A stretch of DNA of 64,000 bases from Xiphydria camelus (Eukaryota; Arthropoda; Insecta; Hymenoptera; Xiphydriidae), in contig OY783200.1 of assembly GCA_963678675.1 (NCBI GenBank), positions 6,646,501 through 6,710,500 on the forward strand, written 5' to 3'. The notes below the pieces were generated by a model that was not told where the DNA came from, made no database searches, and saw only the letters and a program-made list of their open reading frames with translations. The position numbers and the translations under genes are program-made. This document shows positions 30,401 through 42,400 of the stretch, in pieces. Each line of letters opens with the position of its first letter. Positions within the stretch are counted from its first letter, which is position 1.

Positions 30401-33400
30401 ACGCCACCCACTACCTTGGTGTAGGTAGCGTTGCTGACGCCGCATTGGTCCGGATACAGGGGACCGTAGATACCGGCCGCACGAGGTGCCTCCACGTTCG
30501 GCTGAGTCGCTTCGGAATCCGAGGGACAGCAGACCCTGGGATCGAGACCTTCAAAACCGCACACCGAGCTCCTCAAGAAGTCGCCCGCCGCGTTTCTCTG
30601 AGTGCGCAGAATGTAGAGCAATGGCTCGCACTGCCTGATATTGACGCAGTATCCCTGCTTGCCCTGTGGATTCACGCAGGGTGCCCCTGGAAGATTGAAT
30701 CGTTTCGTTAATTTCCTACTGAAAAGATCCCATAGATTCCTGTAAACAATTTCTATGGGAATCTGATGTGCTTTCGATACAGCAATTCCAGATATCCACT
30801 AAAACAGTTTGAGAAGGACGAATTGGAATTCATTGGATTCTATGTATATCCGAAACGATGAATAGGGATTTACCCCTTACGAAAAAATAGTACTGCCCTG
30901 ACTACAGGGAAAAAAATTACAGTCAACTAATACCAACAAAATCATAGCAACCTCGTGTGGTATTTTTGAGCCACAGTCCTATAATCCTGGCAAATATTAC
31001 TGCCATGTATTACCGTGAGAACTACTGCCATATTGCTACTGTCAACCCCTTATTGAAAGGGTATCATAAGTTCTCATAGAAATCTTGTAAAATCCCCATA
31101 GAATTCCCACAGGAATATGATGTAGCTTTGGCACGGGAATTCCAGATACCCTCCCATAAAAATCCGAGAGAAATTAATGGGAATGTATTGGATTCTAGGT
31201 GTACCTCTATTGAAACAAATAAAATCTTATGAGATTCTATTAGTAACTACAAATGGAATGGTGTATACAGATTTGTATTATCTTCATGGGATTTAACTTA
31301 TTCTTACGGATACATATAAAATTGGATAAGTCTATTCATCATCTCAGATGTACATAGAATTCAATGCATTCCTATTCGTCCTTCTCATACTTTTCTAATG
31401 GATATTTGGAATTGCTGTGTCAGAAGCACATCAGATTCCCATACACACTGTCTATGGAAATCTATGGGATCTTTTCAATAGAGAAACTCTACTGCTAAAA
31501 TATTATTCTCAATTCCTATTTAAATTAATTGAGGCATTTACAAGAATTAATAAACGATATACTTAGCTTTTATAAAGATATACAAAACACAATACACATT
31601 TAATTGTATACCCATATATTTAAAAGAAATTTTATTCTTTCATATGGCCTTATAAGTGTATGTAAAAATGTAGTATTATATTAATTCGTATAAATATATA
31701 GCCTTCATTCATTTAAATTAGAAATTGACAATAATATATTTAAAGCAGTGCTCGACAGTAGTATTCTTACATACTTGGCTATTTAGTGGTCGTATGTAAT
31801 AATAAATGTTATAAAAAATAATATCAGTATATTATTATTGAAAAAGTACTCTTTGGAAACTTATTTCCATTTTTATAAGTTTAGTTTACCTTTATACGTA
31901 TAGGAATATGTTATAAAAATATTAATTTCTTTTCTCTCGAAATGACTACTGCCCGTGTGGAAATCTGCCCAAGTTGGCCCAATCAGTAATTGGGCGCCAA
32001 TTAGGCCCCAATTGGGCGGCCCAATTTGAATAAAATATAATAAATCGAATAGATACAATTATTTGTTTTATTTATGTACCGGAAGTAAAAATAAATCTGG
32101 ACATTTAGAACTTATTCCGAACTTTTAGTGACTGGAATTTGAGTCAGGTAATACGATGTAGTATTAGCGTTTAGTTGGGCCTACGTTGGGCAGCCCAATC
32201 AGGCCCCAACTAAGGTACTAGTTGGGCCTACGTTGGGCACCCCAATCTGGCCCCAACTAAGGTACCTAATCACTACCCTAGCAAGAAATATTGTATAATT
32301 TTTATGTTTTAATGTTGATAGCATCGCCTCAAAAACTTTACTAACTTTATTATGATGCCATTGGTAATAAATATATAATATATTTCATTCTTTGATAATT
32401 GCATTTTTAATAATCTTTACAGCATTTTTCAAATTGAGTGGAGTAAGATACATATGATGATAAATTGGCCATTTCTATTACAGAATAAATAAAATTGAAA
32501 TCTATTCCGAACTTTTAGTGACTGAAATTTGGGTCAGGTGATACGATATAGTATTAGCGTTTAGTTGGGGCTACATTGAGTACCCCAATCTGGCCCCAAC
32601 TGAGGTACCTAATCACTTAGTCCAAGGCACTTATCTATTTTTACCTATGCCGCAAAAAAATCGACGAGGGTAGGGTGATTTTTTCAGGGCAGTTTAAGGG
32701 TAGTCTCCAGAGTACCGAACCAAAAGGCTTTTTTATTATTTTATTATTTTTTTTTCGACAAAATAACCTTAATAAAAGTTGTAGATAATAACATTCTAAT
32801 CTTTGCTTTATGATTTTTTTTCTAGCTATTTTAGTTTAGGCACTACGGCTATTTTTGTGTTTAGAAATTCGCCAGGGCCGTCCCGGGAAAAGAGTACGGC
32901 CCTGGAGAGAGGCTGAAAACGTCCCCTTTTCTCGGGACGGCCCTGGCGAATAGTGGTGAATGTGACAGGCGCTCCGTGTAATTTGCAAATCGTTTGTATT
33001 TTTTTTTTAATAATTGTGAATCGTGATAGTGAACGGATGCAGTGCTACTTTTCTCTGGATGCCTGTGCATACAGCGCAGGAAAGGAGACGGCAGCATCTC
33101 AGAAGAATTGCCGTCAGATAAGTTACTTTCTATCTGACCATTCTAACCTCACTTTGATTGCCTATGTGAAGGACATATATCTTTGTGAATATTCTATTTC
33201 TTGTTTTCAGCGTCATGCGAGCACGGGACAAATCAATGGTTTTTCTTCTCCATCAACAAGCCGTGGCAGAAAAATAGGAGATGCATTGGAATTGGATCAC
33301 AATAATCAAGTAATTACTTTATCATTATTTTTTCTCTATCGATATATTTCCTCTTTCGTACTATCACACACAAGTTCCAATTTATACACGACCTGTCAAA

Positions 33401-36400
33401 CCTAAAGTGTACACGTACCTCACTTCTATTTCATCTCTTCTTCGTCTCCGGTGTAACGACGGTCAATTGGGAATCACTGATACCGATTAGGGTTCGAGGG
33501 TTATTCCTTATTCTTTCTATCACAGCATCGATATTTTGCTGCACCTGTATTCTTCTGTGACTTCCTAAAATAATTATAAAAACACCATATAACTCAGCCC
33601 GAGCAAGTACAATCTTATCGAGCTGTATCTTATCGAGATCTTTCGACATAATGATTCCGAAACGTTTTTATCGAGAAATATATATTTCTAATATATATAC
33701 GGTAGTGTTCGCGAATATTGTAAAATATTGCAGGAATGTTACAGAAAAGTTACTTGCAAAAACGTACTTCTTGAGGTGTAAATGATGATATTTTATAATT
33801 TCCATCTTTACATCCGAGGCGAAGAAGAGATGAAATAGAAGTGAGGTACATGTACACTTCACGTTTGACAGGTCGGTATATACATTGAAACTTGTGATAG
33901 TATAATACGAAAGAGGAGATATATCATTTTTAATAATTCTGTCGTTATTATCTATAGAAAGGTTAACTCAGATTAATATAGTTTCTTAATTTCTATGTAG
34001 AGTAAGTTCGGTATATTTTAAATAGTGAAATGCTGGATATAATTGTGTTATTTATAATTTGTTACAGAAATAATGCTGCTCAATTCTATCCAGGACTCTA
34101 AATCGAATGCGAACCCGAGGGGATTTCTTTCGAACGAGGGATGATCCACTTGTTGTTCCAAGAACCAGTTGGATTAGTTCATTTGGCGAGCTGGATCTGC
34201 TGCCTCGTGTGCATGGACGTGCGTCACTTTGAATGGATGAAAATTTTCATCCTTCAATATCCTTCCAACCGTAGACTTGCTGATTCTAACCTCTGTTGCC
34301 ATAGCCCGAATATTCATTCGAGGGCTATTCCTTATTCTTTCTAGCACAGCCTCGATATTTTGCTGCACCTGTATTCTTCTGGGACTTCCTAAAATAATTA
34401 TAAAAACAATATATAATTCAGCCTTGACAAATACAATCTTATCGAGCTGTACCTTATCGAGGCGATCTTTCGACATAATGATTCCAAAACGTTTTTATCG
34501 AGAAATATATATTTCTAACATATATATATATACGGTAGTGTTCATGAATATTGTAAAATATCGGAGGAATATTACAGAAAAGTTACTTGCAAAAACGTGC
34601 TTTGTAGGGTGTAAAAATGATGATATTTTATAATATAATTTCCATCGTTACACCAGAAGCGAAGAAGATTTGAAATAAAAGTGAGGTACATATACTCTTC
34701 ACGTTTGACAGGTCGGTATATAAATTGGAACTTGTGTGATAGTATAATACGAAAGAAGAAATATATCGATAAAGAAAAAATAATAAAATAATTACTCCAT
34801 TATTGTAATCTAATTCCATTGGATCCCTTATTTTTCTGCCACGACTTTGATTGTTGATAGTGGATGGATCAACCAATAAATTTGATTTTTCTTCACTATC
34901 AACAATCAAAGTCGTGGCAGAAAAATAAGAGATACAATGGAATTGGATTACAATAATGGAGTAACTATTTTATTATTTTTTCTTTATCGATATATTTCCT
35001 CTTTCGTATTATACTATCACACACACAAGTTCCAATTTATATACCGACCTGTCAAACGTGAAGTGTATATGTACCTCACTTTTATTTCAAATCTTCTTCG
35101 CTTCTGGTGTAACGATGGAAATTATATTATAAAATATCATCATTTACACCCTACAAAGCACGTTTTTGCAAGTAACTTTTCTGTAACATTCCTGCGATAT
35201 TTTACAATATTCGTGAACACTACCGTATATATGTTAGAAATATATATTTCTCGATAAAAACGTTTTGGAATCATTATGTCGAAAGATCGCCTCGATAAGG
35301 TACAGCTCGATAAGATTGTATTTGTCAAGGCTGAATTATATATTGTTTTTATAATTATTTTAGGAAGTCCCAGAAGAATACAGGTGCAGCAAAATATCGA
35401 TGCTGTGCTAGAAAGAATAAGGAATAACCCTCGAATGAGTATTCGAGCTATGGCAACAGAAGTTAGAATCAGCAAGTCCACGGTTGGGAGGATGTTGAAG
35501 GATGAAAATTTTCATCCATTTAAAGTGACGCACGTCCATATATTACAAATTTTAGTCTAGCAAGTTTCTCCTTAAAGAGTTCAGGCTCCATCGGTGTATA
35601 ATAGGTGAGAGTAATTAATATTTTTTCATGTAAATTATTGTTTTTGAAATATATTTACAAAGTAAAAAAACCTTTCAAAGTAATGATTGCGATACATCAT
35701 TTTGTAATGTTTTTTGTCAGATGCCGTAACTCGAAGGAGCAGCAAGGAAGCCCCTTCTTCAGAGAAGGCACCCATCGAGGCCATTGTATCGCCTTTGGCT
35801 TACGCAAGGGACTGGGACGGAGGACGATGAGAAGGCAGGGAAGTCCAACGCGGAGCGTGGCATCCGTGAAGCCGAGGTGGCAACGCCGGGGGCGAGAATA
35901 CGACAGACGACGGCGCGAGAACGAGTAGCTGCAGCGAGTAGTTTTTAGTCTTTTAAAGCGCGTTGCCACGAGTCGACTCAAGTCGAATGACTTGGTAGTT
36001 CGACCGTAGTCGACGTAAAATTTCTTTGTTATTAGTCGAATCGAACGAAGTAGCTCGTCTTGCGACTTCATGCGATTCGACTAATAACAAAGAAATTTTA
36101 AGTCGACTACGGTCGAACTACCAAATCATTCGACTTGAGTCGACTCGTGGCAACGCGCCATTTTTAGCTTGCCCGGTCTGCTCACGACTTCGAGCTTGTT
36201 TTTTTTTGCATAGTGTATATACAGGGTGTTACTTAATGATAGGCCGTAATTGCAAGGGCACATTACTGAATCAATTTTCAGTAGAAAAGTTCATATTAAC
36301 ATGTGTCCTAAAATGTCTGGTTTTCAAGATACAGGACGTCAATTTTTAAAAAAATCGGTACTTTAATAATATCTCAACAATCCTCGTGCCGATTTTGTTG

Positions 36401-39400
36401 ACATTTGGCACTGTTGTTTATTGTAATAAGACGCTAAGTTACCACTAACTAGAAGATAATTATGAGTTCCAGTGGCGTCCCGGGGGACAATCTCACGAAT
36501 AATATTGACAAAAAAAGTGTACACCACTGACTTTTTAAAAAATTTTATTTTTTTCAGATTAAGCAGCTAAAAATACAACTTTTTTGTCTCTTCACATTAT
36601 TTCGTACCTCACTTCGTTTTTGAGGAAAAAATATATTATTCGTGAGACTGTCCCCCGGGACGCCACTGGAACTCATAATTATCTTCTAGTTAGTCTTAAC
36701 TTAGCATCTTATTATAATAAACAACAGTGCCAAATATCAACAAAATCGGCACAAGGATCTTTGAGATATTATTAAAAAACCGATTTTTTAAAATTTTGAC
36801 CTGTATCTTGAAAATCAGACATTTTAGGACACATGTTAATATGAACTTTTCTACTGGAAATAGATTCAGTAATGTGCCCTTGCAATTACGGCCTATCATT
36901 AAGTAACACCCTGTATATTTAAATAAATATAGTGTATGTAGTGTAGTGTATATAGTGTATGATAGAGCCCTAAAAACTGAAGAATACGTTTATATTATTA
37001 TTATTTCTTACTGTATGGCCTTGGCCTTTTACATTATTAATCGCACCCTAATCCCCCTTGCATATAAATCTATAAAATATGAAAATAGAAAATTCTTAAT
37101 TGTACTTATGAAAAACTAAGGAAACCCGCGCGTATGATTTGTATCAATCATTGTTCCGCTGGAATACGTTTATATTTTACTTTTGTACATTTTATGAGAA
37201 AATATAAAATCTTATTAATTATTATTAATCTTATTATTCATTATTAATCTTATTATTCATTAAAAGTAACATTTCAGGTTGATTGGGCATAAATAGGGTT
37301 GCCCAATTGGGCGGCCCAAATTGGGCATAGGTTGGGCGGAGCGTTACAAGCCCAACGAAAGCCCAATTGGGCACTGATTGGGCTGCCCAATTGGCGCCCA
37401 AATAGTAATTGGGCAGCCCAATTGGGCCCCAATTGGGGCCCAATGAACATTTCCACACGGGTGAGCGGATTTATCGGAGTAGATTACAGGAGATAGGTAA
37501 GCTTTTTTTGCATTATTGCATTTGTTACGAACTGTAGCTTAAAACAGTTTCACGTTAGCACATTTGCAGTGTACACTCTCTGTAATAACTACGCGTGTAA
37601 TACTAATGACTGTTTATTACATGCGTTACATGGAACTCCACTGATAATCACATATGTAGTGCTTGTCTGTAGTCCATTCTCTGTGGTAGCCACACAAGTA
37701 TATTACTCGTGTATTATATCTGACTACACGTGCAGTTGTTACTACATATGCAGTTACTACACAGGATTACAGATTTCAGTGGTTACCACTGCATGCTCAT
37801 GTAATAACTACACAGCCGGCAGTAATATTTTTCCGTAAGGGACCGAATTTTATATGTATCCGCAACAAAAAATCCCATAAAGGAAATACAAGTAAAGATC
37901 CGTACATGCTGCTCTATTCGTAATCACTAATAGAACGTTACAAGATTTTATATGTTTTTACAGATACACATAGAATCCAATATATTCTGATTCATCTCGC
38001 TCAGATTTTTATTAGTGGATATTCGAAATTACTGTATCAAAAGCACATCAAATTCCCATTGAGATTCTACGGGATTTTTACAAGTTTTCTATTAGAATCT
38101 ATGGGAATCTATGATATCTTTTCAATAGGGTTGATAAGGCGAGGGAGGTTCGGTAATTTTTTTTTTTTTTTATGAAAATCGATAGAGCTTGGGTCACAAA
38201 AACGTTAACCGAGGTTGTAGCGCAAAATATTAAGAGTTAATCGTGCTATAAACGGGACCAGAAATCACTCTGTATCAAGCTACACACCACATGCTCATCT
38301 GAGCCGCTAGGCTCGCCGGGTTTTTTCCGGTTTAGTTGTAAAGTATTGGAAACTTTTTAGCAAGGGTAGAGTTATAAACCTGTACCCTCTTACCTTTCCT
38401 TTGCGATAATAAATCATATTCTTAACCCTTTCACTCACGAATTTTTATTTTTACAGCCATACAATTGATAATGTATATTCCAGCTCTTCGATGCTTTAAA
38501 TTTTAATTTTTTTTAATAAAAAAATTTTTTTTGCATAAATTTAATTTTGTTAGTTTATTTATAAATTTAATTTTTAATTTGTTTGGCGATATATGCCTTA
38601 TACGTTCGTTACAATGTCCACGAATGTACTTCTTGTGAACGAACGGTCAAAATTCTAATTTATGACCTTTTATATCCTACTATATATATATACTATATAT
38701 ATAGTATATATAATATAGATACTATACTATATATAATTATAATATAATCTACGTGTCCACATTTGTGGTCACCATGAGCGAAAGGGTTAAACTTAGGATT
38801 ATAAATATCTAACATCGAGCAGTTTTTGCTTATTTCAATACTCTCACTCAAGAAGTAATCGATTAAATTAATGTAGAAGTTTTCTTATCTTTTATAATTT
38901 GCGTTTGGGGAACATAACAATGGTCCAACATTTGTTGCTACGGATTAAGGAAAAACCCCAAAAGAAGACCTCAATCAGACCAAGTAATCATTATCATTCA
39001 ATCTTAAATCTATGCTGATACAGACATAGTTTGTAGATACAAATTACTCTTATATTCTAATAAGATTACATAAAAACTGATAGTATCGTGATCAAATTTA
39101 TAAAAAATTAATATTCAACAGTAATCTTCATCATATGATACGTTACGCAAATCTTTGATACGTGCACTTCGTCGAAGTTTGTTTACTTCAGAATCTTTTG
39201 AGGAATTTACGTCAATCTTATTGTTTTTATCAACTTCATCTGTCTCAACAATAAGCCTTTCAAATAGAAGTTTAGCCCTTTTCCCTTCTGACCATCGCTG
39301 ATTCACCCCCGAAACATTTGCCGATCCAAGAGAGCCAGATAGTTAAATCACGTTCGCGCTATATGCCTGCACTGCTCCCCGGGAGAAGGCGGAGCTTGTG

Positions 39401-42400
39401 TCTGGCAAGTGACGTCAAACCAATAAGAAAACGTTCTCATCCCTAACGTTTTCGCCGGAGTTACAATGTGCAATTTGAAGTATTAAATTTTATTTTTTTT
39501 GAAAAATTCTTTCACGTACATGGTTACTTACACATGCATAATAGTTTCAATAGAGAAATAACATAAAATATTTTTGGTCCGAACCTCCCTATTGCTCGCT
39601 TCTAATCGCCCATATATGTGTATAGATAGATAATTCATTCACTATCGGATCAACGACCTGCCGGTACGCGTTATTAGGCAAAGTTGACCATTTTTTTTGC
39701 ATCTCCAAATCGACACACCTATATCGTTTGTACGCGGTACAAACGTTTCCCAATATTTCACAGTCGTTCGCTTCGAAGACTCGCTCTTCTTCAAAGGAGA
39801 AATAAGAATGTCAAAGGAGCATGTTTGCATTCGAATAGTGACGTACACAGTATTCGTAGTCTACCTCGACGGACCTGTTACAGCGCTCGACGTAATAATA
39901 TGTATACAAAAGTGTAACTAGTAATCATTCTCGTACGTTAGCGACTGATTAGCATACGAGCTTCGCTTCCGCGTGCGTTATACGTGCCGTATAGTATTCG
40001 AAAATATGTCTACTCTCTCTCTCTCTCTCTCGAATCTCCTACGGCGTAATACGTTTACGACACTTTTTCCCTCTTTAACGGATACTAATACTCGAACCGC
40101 CCAACGAGGAGAAATTCAGGGCTCCCACTTGGTCATTTTTTTAATGATTGGTTATTCCTTCAATCAAGTTAGTAGAAAGTCATTTTTATTTTTAAAAGTT
40201 TATTAAAAGCCATTATTTTTAAGTTTCCATTAATTAAATAATTTCACAATGCCTTCCCGCCGCTAAAACACTACAGCAATTCGTATGATAAATTTCGTAG
40301 ATATTCGTAAATTCGTGTGAATTCTCAGTGTTGAGATGGTCATGCTCTTAAGAAGTAGTCGATATTACTCCCTTGCGAAAAAAAACGACTGAAAAAACTA
40401 TTGAGAAAACTACTGAAGTTCTTCAACAGTTTTTCGACCACTACTGAAAATACTATTAGGAAAACTATTGAGGATACTATTGGAAATACTATTGGAAATA
40501 TGCTATTAGAAATACAGTTATTATTATATAATATACCTCATTAAGCGCTTTAAAATTTAGACATTTTATTACGATGTACATAAAATTGTTGATACTTTTT
40601 AAATGTTATATAACAGTATCTAAGCATTTAAATTTCCATATACAAGGTGAGTTTTCTAAGCTCCAAGATTAATGTGTAACCTAAAGTTTACAATTTTTAG
40701 CCTACTATTGGCCGTGTTAGATCGCACACTAATCCTGGATGCTATTCTTATAAATAGAAGGGTGAATCAAAAACTATAAAAAGATACTATTAAATTCACT
40801 TAATAAAAATTAACTATTAAGAAGTATTGAGAGTCTTCCAATAGTAACTTCTGCAAATACCGTGAATAATTAGTCTTTCAGCAGTAACTATTGAGATCAA
40901 TTAAAGTGTACTATTAAACCTGAATAACAATTTAAGTTAAGAATATGCCATAGTCAAATTAAAAATATTCAATAGTTACGATTGGATTACTATTGAAAAT
41001 TATTGAAGGGAACTTTAGAACTTGAATAGTAACTAATGAATAGTACAATTGAGTACTCAATAGTAACTATTAAATAACTATTAAGAATTATTTAGGGGGG
41101 GTTGAACTTCAGTGGTAACTATTGAATATTAAATAGTACAATGGAGTGTTCAATAGTAATTATTAGTTTATTGTTAGAAACTATTGAAGGGAACTGTTGG
41201 ACTTCAATAGTAACTATTGATAACTATTAATCTGTCAATGGTTACTATTGAGAATTACTGGCCACTCAATAGTTTTTTTTCGCTAGGGCTGCGCGTGTTT
41301 GTTGTAGAATGAAGAAAGGTTTATTGAGGTATTTGTTCCTTAAAGAGCGATCTAATTTGTTATCTTCCATACCTCACAATTTTGATGTGTTCTTATGAAG
41401 ATAAAATATTTCGATTACAAATCTCAATCATTTTCTGCCAATACTATTTCCCCAAAACTTTACCGAACTTACTACAAACAATATTAGATCATTTTTTTCT
41501 TATCCCGTCATAGTATTCAAATGCGAAGAGATTGGTCATTTTTTAGTTATTTCTTTCAAATAAAGAGACATTAAAGCCCACTATTTTTTAATATCTGACT
41601 AGATGGAAGCTCTAGAAATTTCTTTTCACACGCTGAAAAAAATATTTAGCTAATCCAGCTATATTTCTGGCTGCCTCAGACATTATTTGGTGACAACTAG
41701 AAAAATATTGCTAGCGTAGCAAGAAATCTTGCTGTTGCGAAGAAAATTATCACTGCAATTACTATAATTTTCTAGTTTTGGCCAAATTTTTTTGAGTGCA
41801 TTCCCCCACCAATGAATTCGCCTCATGAACTTTTGTCGGCCGGTAGATATCACCCGTCCGATATTTTCCTCGCAAAGGATGAGATCACTTCGACCCGTCG
41901 ATCGATGTGAGTCCCGATCCCCAAAAAGGACGCGAGGTCCGTTCGATTTCCCTTCGCTCGCGCAGGTGGTTCACCGAAATCAGACGTCACCGTTGCCTCC
42001 GTCGAATGCAAATATCCTCGGCTGGCTCAGTGGCAGCGTGATCGCAATAATTTCGCGTTTATTATCGCCGTCCTCTCTTCTCTTTCGCGTCCCTACGCGT
42101 TGCGCAATATCTATCTGCCAGCATAATCGACGACCAGCGCCGAAGGCAAAATGTCGCAGATATATGCGTTCATCCAATAACCATGCACGCTGCACCTGCA
42201 TGCATCGACGCGGGTGCAATTACTATACGGTAAGAATTGACGCCACGTTTGCACTTAAAAATTCCACGTCTGACCTTTATCGCATTTTTTTCAGGAGGAC
42301 CATTCGACCTTCCGAGAAAAAATATTTATATAAGTATAGGTAATCATATGTGATCATATATAGGTAATTGGATATAATCAGATCCGAAATTTGTCTCTAT

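Larger units (their letters stand above)
31952..37461. mobile_element. CCAATTGGGC element (CCCNNNYGRAAA type), nested level 3
   Basis: Left end CCCGTGTGGAAATC and right-end complement CCCGTGTGGAAATG are flanked by TG on both sides (31950-31951, 37462-37463). The two ends and islands at 32160-32260 and 32555-32610 are saturated with GGGC, CCAATTGGGC and GCCCAATT. The islands lie in two ~390-bp tandem copies starting TATTCCGAACTTTTAGTGAC. The 5.5-kb interior hosts a small hairpin, Tc1-like fold-backs and two further MITEs. Confidence 0.75.
30874..37841. mobile_element. GTAGTAACTAC element (CCCNNNYGRAAA type), nested level 2
   Basis: Left end CCCTTACGAAAAAATAGTAC and right-end complement CCCTTACGGAAAAATATTAC define a 6.97-kb insertion with AC on both flanks. 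The intact relative of the host element at 57113-57560 reads TTTACCGAATTTT, exactly the expected empty site with one AC. The right part (37560-37830) is dense in GTAATAACTAC, GTAGTTAC and TGTAGT words. It contains two further insertions, at 31046-31483 and 31952-37461. Confidence 0.8.
30714..38130. mobile_element. CATAGATTCC element (CCCNNNYGRAAA type), split by a 7-kb insertion
   Basis: The left half 30714-30873 and right half 37842-38130 together match, in order, the intact copy at 57113-57560 (reverse strand). Ends are TCCTACTGAAAAG at the left and, in complement at the right, CCCTATTGAAAAG. Flanks are TT on both sides. The interior plays variations on CATAGATTCC and GGAATCTATGG, so the element folds on itself. 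Outermost of three nested elements. Confidence 0.8.

Noticed and set aside
30277..30711. 144-codon + strand frame
   Set aside because: Antisense shadow of the CLIP and protease exons on the minus strand.
41825..42343. 172-codon + strand frame
   Set aside because: It overlaps a long antisense frame in a GC-richer patch, has no domain and scattered rare residues; best explained by low stop-codon density in CpG-rich DNA.
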